64,000 bases of DNA from Flagellimonas taeanensis (GTDB lineage: Bacteria > Bacteroidota > Bacteroidia > Flavobacteriales > Flavobacteriaceae): the NCBI RefSeq assembly GCF_003584105.1, contig NZ_QXFO01000017.1, positions 114,864-178,863 on the forward strand, given 5' to 3'. A program made the position numbers and the translations under genes. The notes beneath the pieces were generated by a model that saw only the letters and a program-made list of their open reading frames with translations, was not told where the DNA came from and made no database searches. Positions 56,901-64,000 of the stretch are shown here, piece by piece. Position 1 is the stretch's first letter. Every line of letters begins with the position of its first letter.

Positions 56901-57064
56901 AAGTCAGACGAAACACCATTACTGGTTCCCTTTTCAACAATGTTGACACCGGGCAATGGCACGCCCGATTCGTCAGAAACCGTTCCGGTAATTGTCTGTG
57001 CCATTGCCCCCTGAATGGAAAGCAGTACAGCAAAAACAAATACAAACTTGAGTTTTTGAATCAT
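53945..57064 (-). CDS. SusC/RagA-family TonB-linked outer-membrane transporter
   Basis: 1039 residues from the ATG at 57064, which begins a signal peptide ending GAMAQ; the open frame upstream to 57139 is not protein-like. A CarboxypepD_reg-like domain (about 22-105, ITGTVSDESGVPLPGVNIVE then KGTSNGVSSDFDGNYSI) precedes the plug with the SusC signature NSLAGKVAGVVVSRTTSG and DINPDDIESLSVLKGPNAAA, then LYGSRASNGVIIITTKKG. The rest is the 22-strand barrel ending in the aromatic SFGLSLNVNF. It pumps oligosaccharides with TonB energy. A FecR/ECF pair is not adjacent. No clear TAnnTTTG promoter is seen in the 75 bp before the ATG. Confidence 0.95.
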   Translation of the reverse strand: MIQKLKFVFVFAVLLSIQGAMAQTITGTVSDESGVPLPGVNIVEKGTSNGVSSDFDGNYSIVVSDGNAILVFSSLGMETVEMSINGRSTINVTMKEDAQQLGEVVVTALGISREKKSLGYAVTEVQGDEVSLVKEPNVVNSLAGKVAGVVVSRTTSGPGGGTRVVIRGNNSISGNNQPLYVVDGVPIDNSALSAPTGAGEFSIPDLGTGISDINPDDIESLSVLKGPNAAALYGSRASNGVIIITTKKGALKKGMGISFTSSATFENPFVLPKYQNEYGRGTDGNFPTINPSDPLSAQVAAVRGTSSWGPRFDGSERLAYNGEMRAYEAQPNNVEDFFETGTSFINTLSLSSGNETSSVRFSYTNSDLQSILPNSNVDRDNFNLRAFTNLSDKLTLDARVTYFLQKAKNRPTQGTEGVMAYLWPLARNVRINDLKQYQNFENPLDPTNPYGVVAPTASGGNPYWILQHDSNMDRRSRITGFAKLQYEFNDWLSAFVRVGTDDISQDTEAITRTGHHFFPSGRVNYGKNKRTETNYDFLLMFNKDLSEKFNLNANVGANALRFSTISSSTRGENIKIPGRPFLDNTENLFATQSALIKKNVNSVYGAISLAYDDMIYLDLTGRNDWSSALAAENRSYFYSSASLSVLLNEAFDLGSDINLLKVRGSVASVGNDTDPQQLVNLFRIAANGFLDNVTVTRETTLFSESLRPEDVQSTEFGLELRAFNNRFYTDLSYYSISSKDLIFDVPLDPGSGYSNFRTNVGEISNKGFEILVGGTPVQTENFSWETSINVSRNRNKLESLVEGQDFFEFSSSNTGRVSTVARVGQGFGDIETTTWLRNDEGQLILTAEGRPQATSERQKFGNYQPDAVGGFTNTFRYKNFSLNTLIDFRIGGEVYSGTDAGLDAAGVSERTLQYREGGVLVEGVVDNGDGTFSPNTTTISAQDYWGAVSTIGSEYVYDQTNVRLREVSLTYNFPKKILDNTFITNASISAVGRNLLFLYKDVDNFDPESSYSTSNFSQGVLFYALPSTRSFGLSLNVNF

Positions 57065-57520
57065 GTTAGTTTTTTTGATAGTTAGTAATTCCAATTCGCA
57101 TGTTAATTTTACGTTAACATACCGAGTGAAAATCCCCATTTGTTAAAGACTTCTGAAAAAATTTCGACCAACAACAGACGTGAAAAGCCGAAGGTTGATT
57201 TTTCAATTCTTAAAAAGGCGTTGGAAAAGCTTGAAAAAGGCATAGAACAAAGTCATTGTCCTAAGCGAGGCCAAAGACCATATGTCTCAAATGCATTGAA
57301 AAAGTGGGCTGCCCATGGCCAAAAATAAAGCTGACCGATATTCTCCAATATCGGTCAGCTCACCCGCATTTAACTAAAATTAAAAGTACTCTTATGGATT
57401 ACTTCCTTCCAAAATTGTCCAAAACGCCCCATGGTATAAAAATTTTTAGACCAACAACCTTTGACAATAGCCGAACATTTAGCTATTCCCCATTTCGATG
57501 TGGGGATTGGACACGTCTTG
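57065..57520. other. Intergenic region upstream of susC
   Basis: 455 bp carrying the susC leader on the right and the terminator hairpin of the CBM9/GHL10 operon. A Lys-rich 62-codon frame (57140-57328, plus strand, TTG start) has no recognisable family and is not called. I looked here for a target of the guide at 18312-18331 and saw no convincing match. Confidence 0.5.
57330..57361 (-). terminator. Terminator of the CBM9/GHL10 operon
   Basis: AGCTGACCGATATT and AATATCGGTCAGCT form a perfect 14-bp stem around CTCC; on the minus strand TTTATTTTTGG follows. It isolates susC from the upstream minus-strand operon. Confidence 0.8.
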
Positions 57521-58639
57521 TCATTTTGAGGCTTTGATTGCCAACAACTGTTCTTCGGTCAGAGCAGGGCCGTCAAAAAAAGAAACACCCTTGGCACCAT
57601 TTTGCCTTGCCTGTTCAATGGCCTCGGTGAGCTCTTCCCCGCTCATATCCGGCACAAAAAGTCCAGTGTGCAGCTCGGTCTGGGTAGCCTCTAGGTCTTG
57701 AACCCCTTGCTTGGTGGCAAACCCTACCCAATCGGTGTCCTCATTATAGAAATTATGGTAGATCATGGGCAATACCACATCCACATCCCATTTGTCCCAA
57801 CGTTGTCTTACCATATGGTCCGCCATCTCGGGATAGGGAAACACCGCAGCGGTCAATATTTTGCCATTTTCATGGACAATGTCGTAAGCCTCGTTGACCA
57901 CATCACGTATCCTATTCAGGCGAAATTGCTTCCATTCCATATCAATGGCAGGGTTTTCCATGTCCCTTGGATTCTTATGGTGCATTTTTTCAAATTCGGC
58001 CACACAGACGTCACAGTAACAAAAATCAAATTCCGGCAATTCCTCATCTTGCACCAAGTCATACTTCGGCAATAAGCCTATAGGCAAGAAAATATCCGGG
58101 AAACGGATATAATCCAAATGTACGCTGGCCACATCGTCCACTTTGGAAAGAGCCTCCACCAGACCCAACACATGGTTTCTTGATGCCTCACGGGTAGGAC
58201 ATAAAAATTCATAATACCCCACGTAGGGCCTATGATCGTAAGCCGATTTTCCTTCCCTGCTCACCACATACCACTCGGGGTGCTGCCTTACAATGGAATC
58301 CCCGGGTCGGTTCATGGCCATGATCCATGCGTGCACTTCCATCCCCTCTGCTTTGGCCAATGGGGCCAAACGGCCCAGAAGTTCAGGGTCCGCATTGGTA
58401 TTGATCAATACCGCGTCCAAGCCATAGCTTTTGTATTTTTTAAACTCTTCGGTGTACGATGCGTCATCCCTTTTGGGGTCGGCAGTGATCCATGTCCAAT
58501 ACTTGAACTCTTTCTGCTCTTCGGTCTGTGCCACTGCCGTATCGGCCTCCGGCTTTTTCCCGATGTTGTCCAAGCATGAAATCACGGACAGGGCGATAAT
58601 CGCTACGATGATTGCTTTACTTTTCATTTGTAGATTCAT
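57521..58639 (-). CDS. GHL10/family-10-like glycoside hydrolase lipoprotein
   Basis: About 372 residues. The ATG at 58639 overlaps the stop of the upstream gene (ATGA) and leads into a lipoprotein signal (MKSKAIIVAIIALSVISC). The body is a TIM-barrel-like protein: FKKYKSYGLDAVLINTNADP, EGMEVHAWIMAMNRPGD, VASVHLDYIRFPDIFLP, ILTAAVFPYPEMADHMVRQ and VDVVLPMIYHNFY match the putative glycoside hydrolases of the GHL10 type (YngK-like). A CxxC-like pair occurs in DFCYCDVCVAEF. The likely catalytic Asp is in HLDYIRFPD. Its substrate is unknown; the neighbouring SusCD and CBM9-like genes suggest a glycan. Confidence 0.82.
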   Translation of the reverse strand: MNLQMKSKAIIVAIIALSVISCLDNIGKKPEADTAVAQTEEQKEFKYWTWITADPKRDDASYTEEFKKYKSYGLDAVLINTNADPELLGRLAPLAKAEGMEVHAWIMAMNRPGDSIVRQHPEWYVVSREGKSAYDHRPYVGYYEFLCPTREASRNHVLGLVEALSKVDDVASVHLDYIRFPDIFLPIGLLPKYDLVQDEELPEFDFCYCDVCVAEFEKMHHKNPRDMENPAIDMEWKQFRLNRIRDVVNEAYDIVHENGKILTAAVFPYPEMADHMVRQRWDKWDVDVVLPMIYHNFYNEDTDWVGFATKQGVQDLEATQTELHTGLFVPDMSGEELTEAIEQARQNGAKGVSFFDGPALTEEQLLAIKASK

Positions 58640-59709
58640 TTTATGAGTTGTTGGTATTTTCCGTCTTCCCGGATGGTATATAGTGAGCCGGTAAAAGGAC
58701 TCTTTGCCTGGATTGTCCAACCCGTTCGGTGCACTTCCAGGTCAAGCTCCAATGTGGTCCCATCCCGTAAAACAGGTTTTGGAATCAGTTCGGCAATGGA
58801 ACTGGCATATGTTCCCTTTTCGCCAAAGTATTTTTTTTGGGCCTTGTACAGCTTATACATCAACCACCTGATCTGTTCGTCTTTTGGAATGGTGAACGAA
58901 TCCTGGTTTCCCGCCACATTGGGTGAAAAATAGGCATATCCCCAATGTTCAGGTTCATGCATGTTGATGACCCCTTGTGGCGACCATACCCAGTTGTACT
59001 CTGGAAGAAATTTCCCGTTTGCGTCCTTTTTTCGTGCGTACGCCCCATCCTTCAGTTCAAAATCCCAGTTCACCCTTGAAAAATTCACACGCCAAAACTT
59101 CCCTTCGGGGACATCGTTGCTCCCACTGGTCTCTTTGAGCACTTCCCAAGGCATGGCCACCTCCACGTTCCACCCCTTATCAACATCCGAAGGATCGTTC
59201 AAGGTGCCATTGACCTTTACCGCAGTTTTCAGTCCCAAAATCTCCCAACTGTCCACAACAGAACCACCCTCCCGATAAGGTTTCACCAAGAGCAGGTCCC
59301 AAACTGTGTTCAGGGCGTTCATTTCAAATTCGTAGTAATTGTGGGTATCCCCGTCGGGATCTATGAATATTTCAAAATCATTGTTGTAAAAGATGACCGT
59401 GTCCCTTTGTTTAAGGGTGGCCCACACATGGGGCTCTTCCATCTGGGCATAAAAATAGAGATAGGTTTCATCCCAGAGCATACGGACATTGGTATGGTAC
59501 GTCGGGGTCTTGTCCCCTTCAATATCGATAAAATCTTCTGAAACTTGTGCAGCTTGCCAAGCACGCTCATCAGCCACTCCATCAATGGCAATGGGCTCTT
59601 GGGTCTTGTACACCACAATGGACCTTGGAGCCTTGTTTTCCTGTGCCGTACACGAAAAATGGGCCGTGGCCACCAGCATGAAAATCGTCTTCTGAAGAAT
59701 CTGTCGCAT
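58636..59709 (-). CDS. CBM9-like carbohydrate-binding lipoprotein
   Basis: 357 residues from the ATG at 59709. The signal ends AHFSC (lipobox). A CBM9-type beta-sandwich is visible: EPIAIDGVADERAWQAAQVS, VRMLWDETYLYFYAQMEEPH, VIFYNNDFEIFIDPDGDTHN, then YYEFEMNALNTVWDLLL. The two aromatic residues that hold a reducing-end sugar in CBM9 fit EFEMN and WDLLL. A second part after about residue 270 may be a separate small domain. It is the first gene of a two-gene operon with the GHL10-like protein and probably presents a polysaccharide at the cell surface. Confidence 0.85.
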   Translation of the reverse strand: MRQILQKTIFMLVATAHFSCTAQENKAPRSIVVYKTQEPIAIDGVADERAWQAAQVSEDFIDIEGDKTPTYHTNVRMLWDETYLYFYAQMEEPHVWATLKQRDTVIFYNNDFEIFIDPDGDTHNYYEFEMNALNTVWDLLLVKPYREGGSVVDSWEILGLKTAVKVNGTLNDPSDVDKGWNVEVAMPWEVLKETSGSNDVPEGKFWRVNFSRVNWDFELKDGAYARKKDANGKFLPEYNWVWSPQGVINMHEPEHWGYAYFSPNVAGNQDSFTIPKDEQIRWLMYKLYKAQKKYFGEKGTYASSIAELIPKPVLRDGTTLELDLEVHRTGWTIQAKSPFTGSLYTIREDGKYQQLIK

Positions 59710-59938
59710 TTTTAATAAAAGTGTTTTATTTGTCGCATACATTTTGAACGGTCTTGCTTTATGTTGGAGCCAAAGTTCGTCAATCGGGTCTGTTTTTTAC
59801 CTTTCAAAATGTAATAGGTACACGTCCAAAAGAACATATTTTGTAAAAATTCCTAATTTCATCCGCATTTATGGCCTTTATTAGACCAACGACGGCTGGG
59901 AAAAGCCAAATGCTCAAAAAAACATAATCATCTGCCCA

Positions 59939-61021
59939 ATGCAACTCCAACTCCCGACCAAAAATAGATTCTTTGTAAACGCTGTGACGGAAAACAAGAT
60001 CACCCCGTTGCATCATGTCATATTTTGGGTGATTTACTTCGCCTTCAATTTCCTGAGGTGGGGAAGTTATTTCAATGACTATCTTTACTCCTTCAAATCC
60101 AATCTTTTAGGATTTCCCATCCACATCACCCTCACCTATTTTACCATATACTATCTGGTCCCAAAATTCATCTTCAAAAGAAAGTTTGTGGCCTTTGTCA
60201 TTGCCCTTATCACCTCAATTTTTCTGCTGGTGGTGATCAAATACCTGCTCACTTATTTTCTGATCAGTTATAATGTCTGGCCCGAAGGCCCGGAGACCCA
60301 TACCCTTACTTTCAACTATACCGTGGTGATGATGTTGGGCGAACTCTATGTGATCACCTTTGCTTCTTCCATCAAATTGACCATAGATTGGCTTCGGGAG
60401 ACCGGAAGGGTGGCAAAATTGGAAAAGGAACAATTGGAGACGGAACTCCGCCTGCTGAGGGCACAGATATCCCCGCATTTTTTCTTCAATACCTTGAACA
60501 ATATCTATGCGCTCAGTCTGGAAAAATCGGACAAGACACCGGACACCATCATCAAATTGTCCGATCTGATGCGCTATGTGCTCTACGAAACCCGCGATAA
60601 GGACCAAAGCTTGAGAAAAGAACTTGTCTTTATCCAGAACTATCTAGATCTTGAAAAAATAAGATACAATCAAAACCTTCAGCTCAACTTTGAGATAACG
60701 GGCGATCCCAAGGGCAAAAAAATAGCGCCCCTGCTATTGGTCCAATTCATAGAAAATGCTTTCAAGCACGGTGCCAACAAGAGTATTGAAAAGGTGAAAA
60801 TAGATATAAGGGCAACGATTGAGGAAAAGTTTCTATACTTTAGGATCAGCAACACCAAGCCGAAGAACCAAGGGCTCCCCACCAAAAAACAATCTGGTGG
60901 TATAGGCCTTTCCAATGTAGAAAAAAGGTTGAAACTACGGTACGGTGAACACGAATACCGATTGGACATCTTTGATGAATCCGATGAATACATTGTAAAC
61001 TTAAAGCTCAAGCTCAGATGA
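59939..61021 (+). CDS. LytS/YehU-type sensor histidine kinase
   Basis: 360 residues. Four membrane helices (about 27-45, 55-77, 85-110 and 125-150) form the sensor, with no large extracytoplasmic domain. The His_kinase domain has the phosphoacceptor His180 in AQISPHFFFNTLNNIYAL, and the ATPase part shows LVQFIENAFKHGA (N box) and SGGIGLSNVEKRLKLRYG (G box). It phosphorylates the LytTR regulator encoded on the ATGA overlap downstream. The signal is unknown. The divergent CBM9 operon next door is a candidate target of the pair. Confidence 0.92.
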   Translation: MQLQLPTKNRFFVNAVTENKITPLHHVIFWVIYFAFNFLRWGSYFNDYLYSFKSNLLGFPIHITLTYFTIYYLVPKFIFKRKFVAFVIALITSIFLLVVIKYLLTYFLISYNVWPEGPETHTLTFNYTVVMMLGELYVITFASSIKLTIDWLRETGRVAKLEKEQLETELRLLRAQISPHFFFNTLNNIYALSLEKSDKTPDTIIKLSDLMRYVLYETRDKDQSLRKELVFIQNYLDLEKIRYNQNLQLNFEITGDPKGKKIAPLLLVQFIENAFKHGANKSIEKVKIDIRATIEEKFLYFRISNTKPKNQGLPTKKQSGGIGLSNVEKRLKLRYGEHEYRLDIFDESDEYIVNLKLKLR

Positions 61022-61758
61022 ACTTAAAATGTGTTATTATAGATGATGAGCCCTTGGCGATCAAAGTCATCGAAAACCACATCTCCCAAATAAAGGAACT
61101 TCAGATAGCTGCCGTATTCAACAATGCTATAGACAGTATGGAATACCTAAGGGAGCACATGCCCGACCTGCTCTTTCTTGACGTGAACATGCCCATCATC
61201 GATGGCTTTAGCTTTCTGGACAGTCTGGATGAAAAACCCATGGTCATCATCACTTCCGCGCATGCCGAGCATGCCGCAAAAGGTTTTGACCTGGAAGTAT
61301 TGGACTACTTGGTAAAGCCGGTAAGCCTTCCCAGATTCATCAAAGCCGTGAACAAGGCCCTTGCCAAGGCTAAGGAACAACCCAAACGGGACGCCGTCAA
61401 CGAACACATTTTTGTGAAAGTCGACAAAAAGAAAATGAAAAAGATCTATTTGGATGAAATCATCCTTGTGGAAAGTTTAAAGGACTATATCAAGATCATC
61501 ACCCCAAAGGGCAACCATATTGTTCACAAGACCCTGAGCGCCTTCACCGAAGAACTTTCCAGCGACAGGTTTATACGAATCCACCGATCCCACACGGTGT
61601 CCATGGACAAAATAGATGCCCTTGAGGGAAACAGTGTTGAAATCGGTGGAAAACGATATGTTATCGGTAGAAGTTATTTGGATGATGTAAAAGCCAAAAT
61701 CCTGAACCAATCCATTATGGGCACAGGGAACAAAGCGGGCCTATCCGACGACGAATAA
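61018..61758 (+). CDS. LytTR-family response regulator
   Basis: 246 residues. The receiver domain (1-120) has the phosphoacceptor Asp55 in LLFLDVNMPIIDGF, the conserved Thr in VIITSAHAEHA and the Lys in VLDYLVKPVSLPRF. The DNA-binding LytTR domain (about 138-235) has HIFVKVDKKKMKKIYLDEII, then LVESLKDYIKI and RIHRSHTVSMDKIDALEG. It overlaps the kinase gene by ATGA and forms a two-component pair with it. Target genes are not marked by an obvious repeat in the neighbouring upstream regions. Confidence 0.93.
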   Translation: MNLKCVIIDDEPLAIKVIENHISQIKELQIAAVFNNAIDSMEYLREHMPDLLFLDVNMPIIDGFSFLDSLDEKPMVIITSAHAEHAAKGFDLEVLDYLVKPVSLPRFIKAVNKALAKAKEQPKRDAVNEHIFVKVDKKKMKKIYLDEIILVESLKDYIKIITPKGNHIVHKTLSAFTEELSSDRFIRIHRSHTVSMDKIDALEGNSVEIGGKRYVIGRSYLDDVKAKILNQSIMGTGNKAGLSDDE

Positions 61759-61785
61759 CGCCCTTCCCTTCATCATCCTATAACC

Positions 61786-62496
61786 TTAGGTAATCAAATT
61801 TCCGTTCTCGTCCCATTCGGCCACGATGTTGCGCTTGCTTTGGTCCACGCACTTGGCCAGCCACTCCGGGTCATAGGACACCCCGTGCTGTTCCAGTACA
61901 TCGTCCGGCACCCCGTCCCACACATTGGGCATGTTCCCTTTGTAGCCCAGCTCCTCTATCCCGATCTTCGAGGTGTAGAACCCTGTCATGGTCAGGTTCC
62001 TTACCATGGAGAAGAAGTTCACTTCAAAGGGCCGCTCGTTGCCCGGCACCTCCGGGTCATAATACGCAATGGTGTCCAATATGGCCTTCTGCTGTTCTTT
62101 GGTGGCCGCCTTGAACTCAACCCCATGGTCCAGGTTGCTCCTGTGGTCAAGCCACATCAGGCCACCGCGAAGGTCCACCTGCATCGTTGGCATGTCCTTG
62201 GCCATGAACTCTATGAAAGATACCACATCTGCATCCGAGGCACTTTTATATTCCTCGCTGCCGGGCAATATCAGGTCACACAGCACCGTGAGGGTCTCCG
62301 CCTCATGGGGATTGAAAAACTGCTCTGCATGCAGTTCGGCCAGCTGTTCGTTCTCCTTCGGCGTCCGCCACTTCAGCATAGGGACCTCTTGTGCCCCTAC
62401 TTCAGGAACTGTGGGCTCCGGCCTGCAGCCATGTATGGCCAATCCTCCGGCCACGGACCCCAATACTATCGATTTCAGACTCTTCCTTCTGTCCAT
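61786..62496 (-). CDS. Gluconate 2-dehydrogenase subunit 3 family protein
   Basis: 236 residues. The N-terminus MDRRKSLKSIVLGSVAGGLA carries a Tat-like or lipoprotein signal (GLAIHGC), suggesting export and membrane anchoring. The region FFNPHEAETLTVLCDLILPG is typical of DUF1989-free 'gluconate 2-dehydrogenase subunit 3' proteins. It accompanies GMC oxidoreductases and helps fold or export them. It starts 4 bp after the GMC gene, as in other Bacteroidota pairs. Confidence 0.88.
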   Translation of the reverse strand: MDRRKSLKSIVLGSVAGGLAIHGCRPEPTVPEVGAQEVPMLKWRTPKENEQLAELHAEQFFNPHEAETLTVLCDLILPGSEEYKSASDADVVSFIEFMAKDMPTMQVDLRGGLMWLDHRSNLDHGVEFKAATKEQQKAILDTIAYYDPEVPGNERPFEVNFFSMVRNLTMTGFYTSKIGIEELGYKGNMPNVWDGVPDDVLEQHGVSYDPEWLAKCVDQSKRNIVAEWDENGNLIT

Positions 62497-62500
62497 TTCC

Positions 62501-64000
62501 TTACAGGTTTTGTTGTTTCAATTGCTCCACTATGTATTCCGAGGCCCTCCACGAGAGCGCCAATATGGTCCAGGTACAGTTCTTGTCCGCCTGCGAGGTG
62601 AACACCCCGGCGTCCACCACAAAGACATTGTCCACGTCGTGCAACTGTTGGTACCTGTTGGTCACCGAGGTCTTTGGGTCGTCCCCCATTCGGGTGGTGC
62701 CCACCTCGTGGATGATCCGACCGGGAGCGTGGAGTCCATAGTCCCGTTCCTTTCCTGCCTTGCCACCGATCACCTCACCGCCCATGTTGGTCAGGATCTC
62801 CTCGAAGGAGTCCTGCATGTGCTTGGCCTGCTTACGTTCGTTGTCCGACCATTTGTAGTGGAAGCGCAATACGGGAATCCCCCATTCGTCCACCACCGCA
62901 GGGTCGATCTCGCAGTAGTTGTCCTTCAGGGCGATGGATTCCCCCCTCCCGCTGAGGCCCACCACCGCCCCGTAGTATTTCTTGGCATCGCTCCTGAGGA
63001 TGTCCCCATAGCCGCCCACTTTTGTCCCGAAGAACTTGTTGAACTCGTTCACGTTGAAACCGAAACCATAGCCGGGCATCCCCATGCCGCCCCATATCTC
63101 GATGTGGTAGCCCCGGGGAAAGTCCAACTTGGAGTTGTCGCCCCACCAGGGGGAATAGACGTGCATACCGCCCACCCCGTCCTCGTTGTAGGACACCTTG
63201 CGGTTCATCAGGTCGGGCACGAAGGCCATCAGGTCACCGCCCGTGGAGTCGTGCAGGTATTTGCCCACATGGTCGCTGCTGTTGCCCAGTCCGTTGGGGT
63301 GCTGTGGGCTCTTGGAGTTCAACAGGATGCGGGCCGTGCTACAGGCCGAGGCTCCGAGCACCACTACCCTGCCCTTGAGCTTGTATTCCTTGCGGTCCTC
63401 CTTGTTGATATAGGACACGCCCGTGGCACGCCCTTCGCTGTCCACGGTGACCTCCCTCACCATACAGTTCACGAACAGGTCCACCTGGCCACGGCTCTTC
63501 TGCGCTGGGAAGATCAGGCAGGTACCTGCCGAAAAGTCCGCATACACCTGACAGGCCCTTGAGCACTGTCCGCAATAGAAGCACACCCCGCGCTCGTTGT
63601 TGATACGCTTGGTGAGCATCGACATCCGTGAGGGGTACACCGGCACCCCGGACTTCTTCGCCCCCTTGATGTAGAACAGCTCGTGCAATCTTGGTTTTGG
63701 CGGGGGAAGGAAGAATCCGTCAGGGTCGTTGCGGAGCCCCTCGTTGGTGCCGAACACCCCGATCAGCTTGTCCACCTTGTCGTAATAGGGCTTTACATCG
63801 TCATAGCTGATGGGCCAGTCATCCCCATGCCCATCGATGCTCTTGTGCTTGAAGTCGTCCGGGCCGAAACGGAGCGATATCCGCCCCCAGTGGTTCGTGC
63901 GACCGCCGAGCATGTGTGAACGGAACCAATCGAACTTGGTGCCGTCCTTGTGCGTGTAGGGCTCCCCTTCTATCTCCCAGCCCCCATAGGCGGCATCGAA
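62501..64000 (-). CDS. GMC-family sugar oxidoreductase, 5' partial at right edge
   Basis: At least 499 residues; the frame stays open to the window edge, so the N-terminal FAD-binding motif lies outside. Visible parts are LGGRTNHWGR, the C-rich CFYCGQCSRACQVYADF (four Cys near the middle, possibly metal-binding), VVVLGASACSTARILLNS and the C-terminal catalytic HEVGTTRMGDDPKTSVTN, then NVFVVDAGVFTSQADKNCTW, the GMC His-Asn end. It oxidises a sugar or alcohol in the periplasm, passing electrons on through an unidentified partner. The small subunit-3 gene follows at 4 bp. GC content here is clearly higher than in the rest of the window. Confidence 0.9.
   Translation of the reverse strand, partial: FDAAYGGWEIEGEPYTHKDGTKFDWFRSHMLGGRTNHWGRISLRFGPDDFKHKSIDGHGDDWPISYDDVKPYYDKVDKLIGVFGTNEGLRNDPDGFFLPPPKPRLHELFYIKGAKKSGVPVYPSRMSMLTKRINNERGVCFYCGQCSRACQVYADFSAGTCLIFPAQKSRGQVDLFVNCMVREVTVDSEGRATGVSYINKEDRKEYKLKGRVVVLGASACSTARILLNSKSPQHPNGLGNSSDHVGKYLHDSTGGDLMAFVPDLMNRKVSYNEDGVGGMHVYSPWWGDNSKLDFPRGYHIEIWGGMGMPGYGFGFNVNEFNKFFGTKVGGYGDILRSDAKKYYGAVVGLSGRGESIALKDNYCEIDPAVVDEWGIPVLRFHYKWSDNERKQAKHMQDSFEEILTNMGGEVIGGKAGKERDYGLHAPGRIIHEVGTTRMGDDPKTSVTNRYQQLHDVDNVFVVDAGVFTSQADKNCTWTILALSWRASEYIVEQLKQQNL

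Noticed and set aside
57065..57320. susC promoter as the target of the guide
   Set aside because: Tempting because no standard promoter is visible, but the best alignment has gaps and several mismatches.
57140..57328. 62-codon Lys-rich frame upstream of susC
   Set aside because: TTG start, no family resemblance, and it overlaps the susC leader; not convincing as a gene.

Overview
The window looks like a chromosomal segment of a marine-type flavobacterium (Bacteroidota, Flavobacteriaceae; the Flagellimonas/Muricauda/Maribacter group is my guess). The reasons are the SusC/SusD pair, Bacteroidota-type promoter boxes (TTTG about 19 bp upstream of TAnnTTTG), Bacteroidota Mob proteins and integrase, and overall gene style. 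No rRNA and no CRISPR array is visible.

Layout. 1-5.5 kb: a DUF6799-like protein, an outer-membrane-type protein, a decayed LolA-like gene and a three-gene MFP/permease/ATPase ABC exporter. 5.7-7.8 kb: a wrecked phosphatase/GDPD operon whose 5' end is fused in frame to an integrase remnant. 8.04-22.4 kb: a 14.3-kb mobilizable island at the 3' end of tRNA-Pro(TGG), bounded by an 18-bp direct repeat. It carries a five-gene defence operon (controller protein, beta-class methyltransferase, type IIG-like restriction-modification enzyme, TIR-APAZ, short Argonaute = SPARTA), mobilization genes with an oriT-like cluster of inverted repeats, an unusual ECF sigma factor directly followed by a nuclease-dead Cas12f/TnpB-like protein with a strongly structured guide-RNA candidate upstream, and a tyrosine recombinase. 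22.4-33.4 kb: tRNA-Pro, tRNA-Ser, a 7TM-HD phosphohydrolase, thiolase, NlpC/P60 hydrolase, TPR protein, gyrA, clpC. 33.5-36.3 kb: a second, AT-rich type II restriction-modification cassette. 36.4-48.1 kb: nnr epimerase/dehydratase, the thrABC operon behind a threonine/isoleucine leader peptide, aminopeptidase P, gcvT, a reductase-like protein, a pterin dehydratase and YebC. 48.2-64 kb: an amino-sugar/glycan region (NagB-LmbE fusion, SSS transporter, SusCD, CBM9-like and GHL10-like lipoproteins), a LytS/LytTR two-component pair and a GMC oxidoreductase with its small subunit.

The main discovery candidate is the module at 18154-20302: structured RNA, sigma factor and dead Cas12f. I read it as an RNA-guided transcription system, in which the dead Cas12f-RNA complex would place a dedicated sigma factor at a guide-specified promoter. 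Systems of this kind (dCas12f with sigma-E) have, as I recall, recently been reported in Bacteroidota including Flagellimonas. The particular guide (18312-18331) and its target are not known to me, and I found no convincing target inside this window. The second notable system is the SPARTA pair, which is translationally coupled to a restriction-modification operon on the same mobile island.
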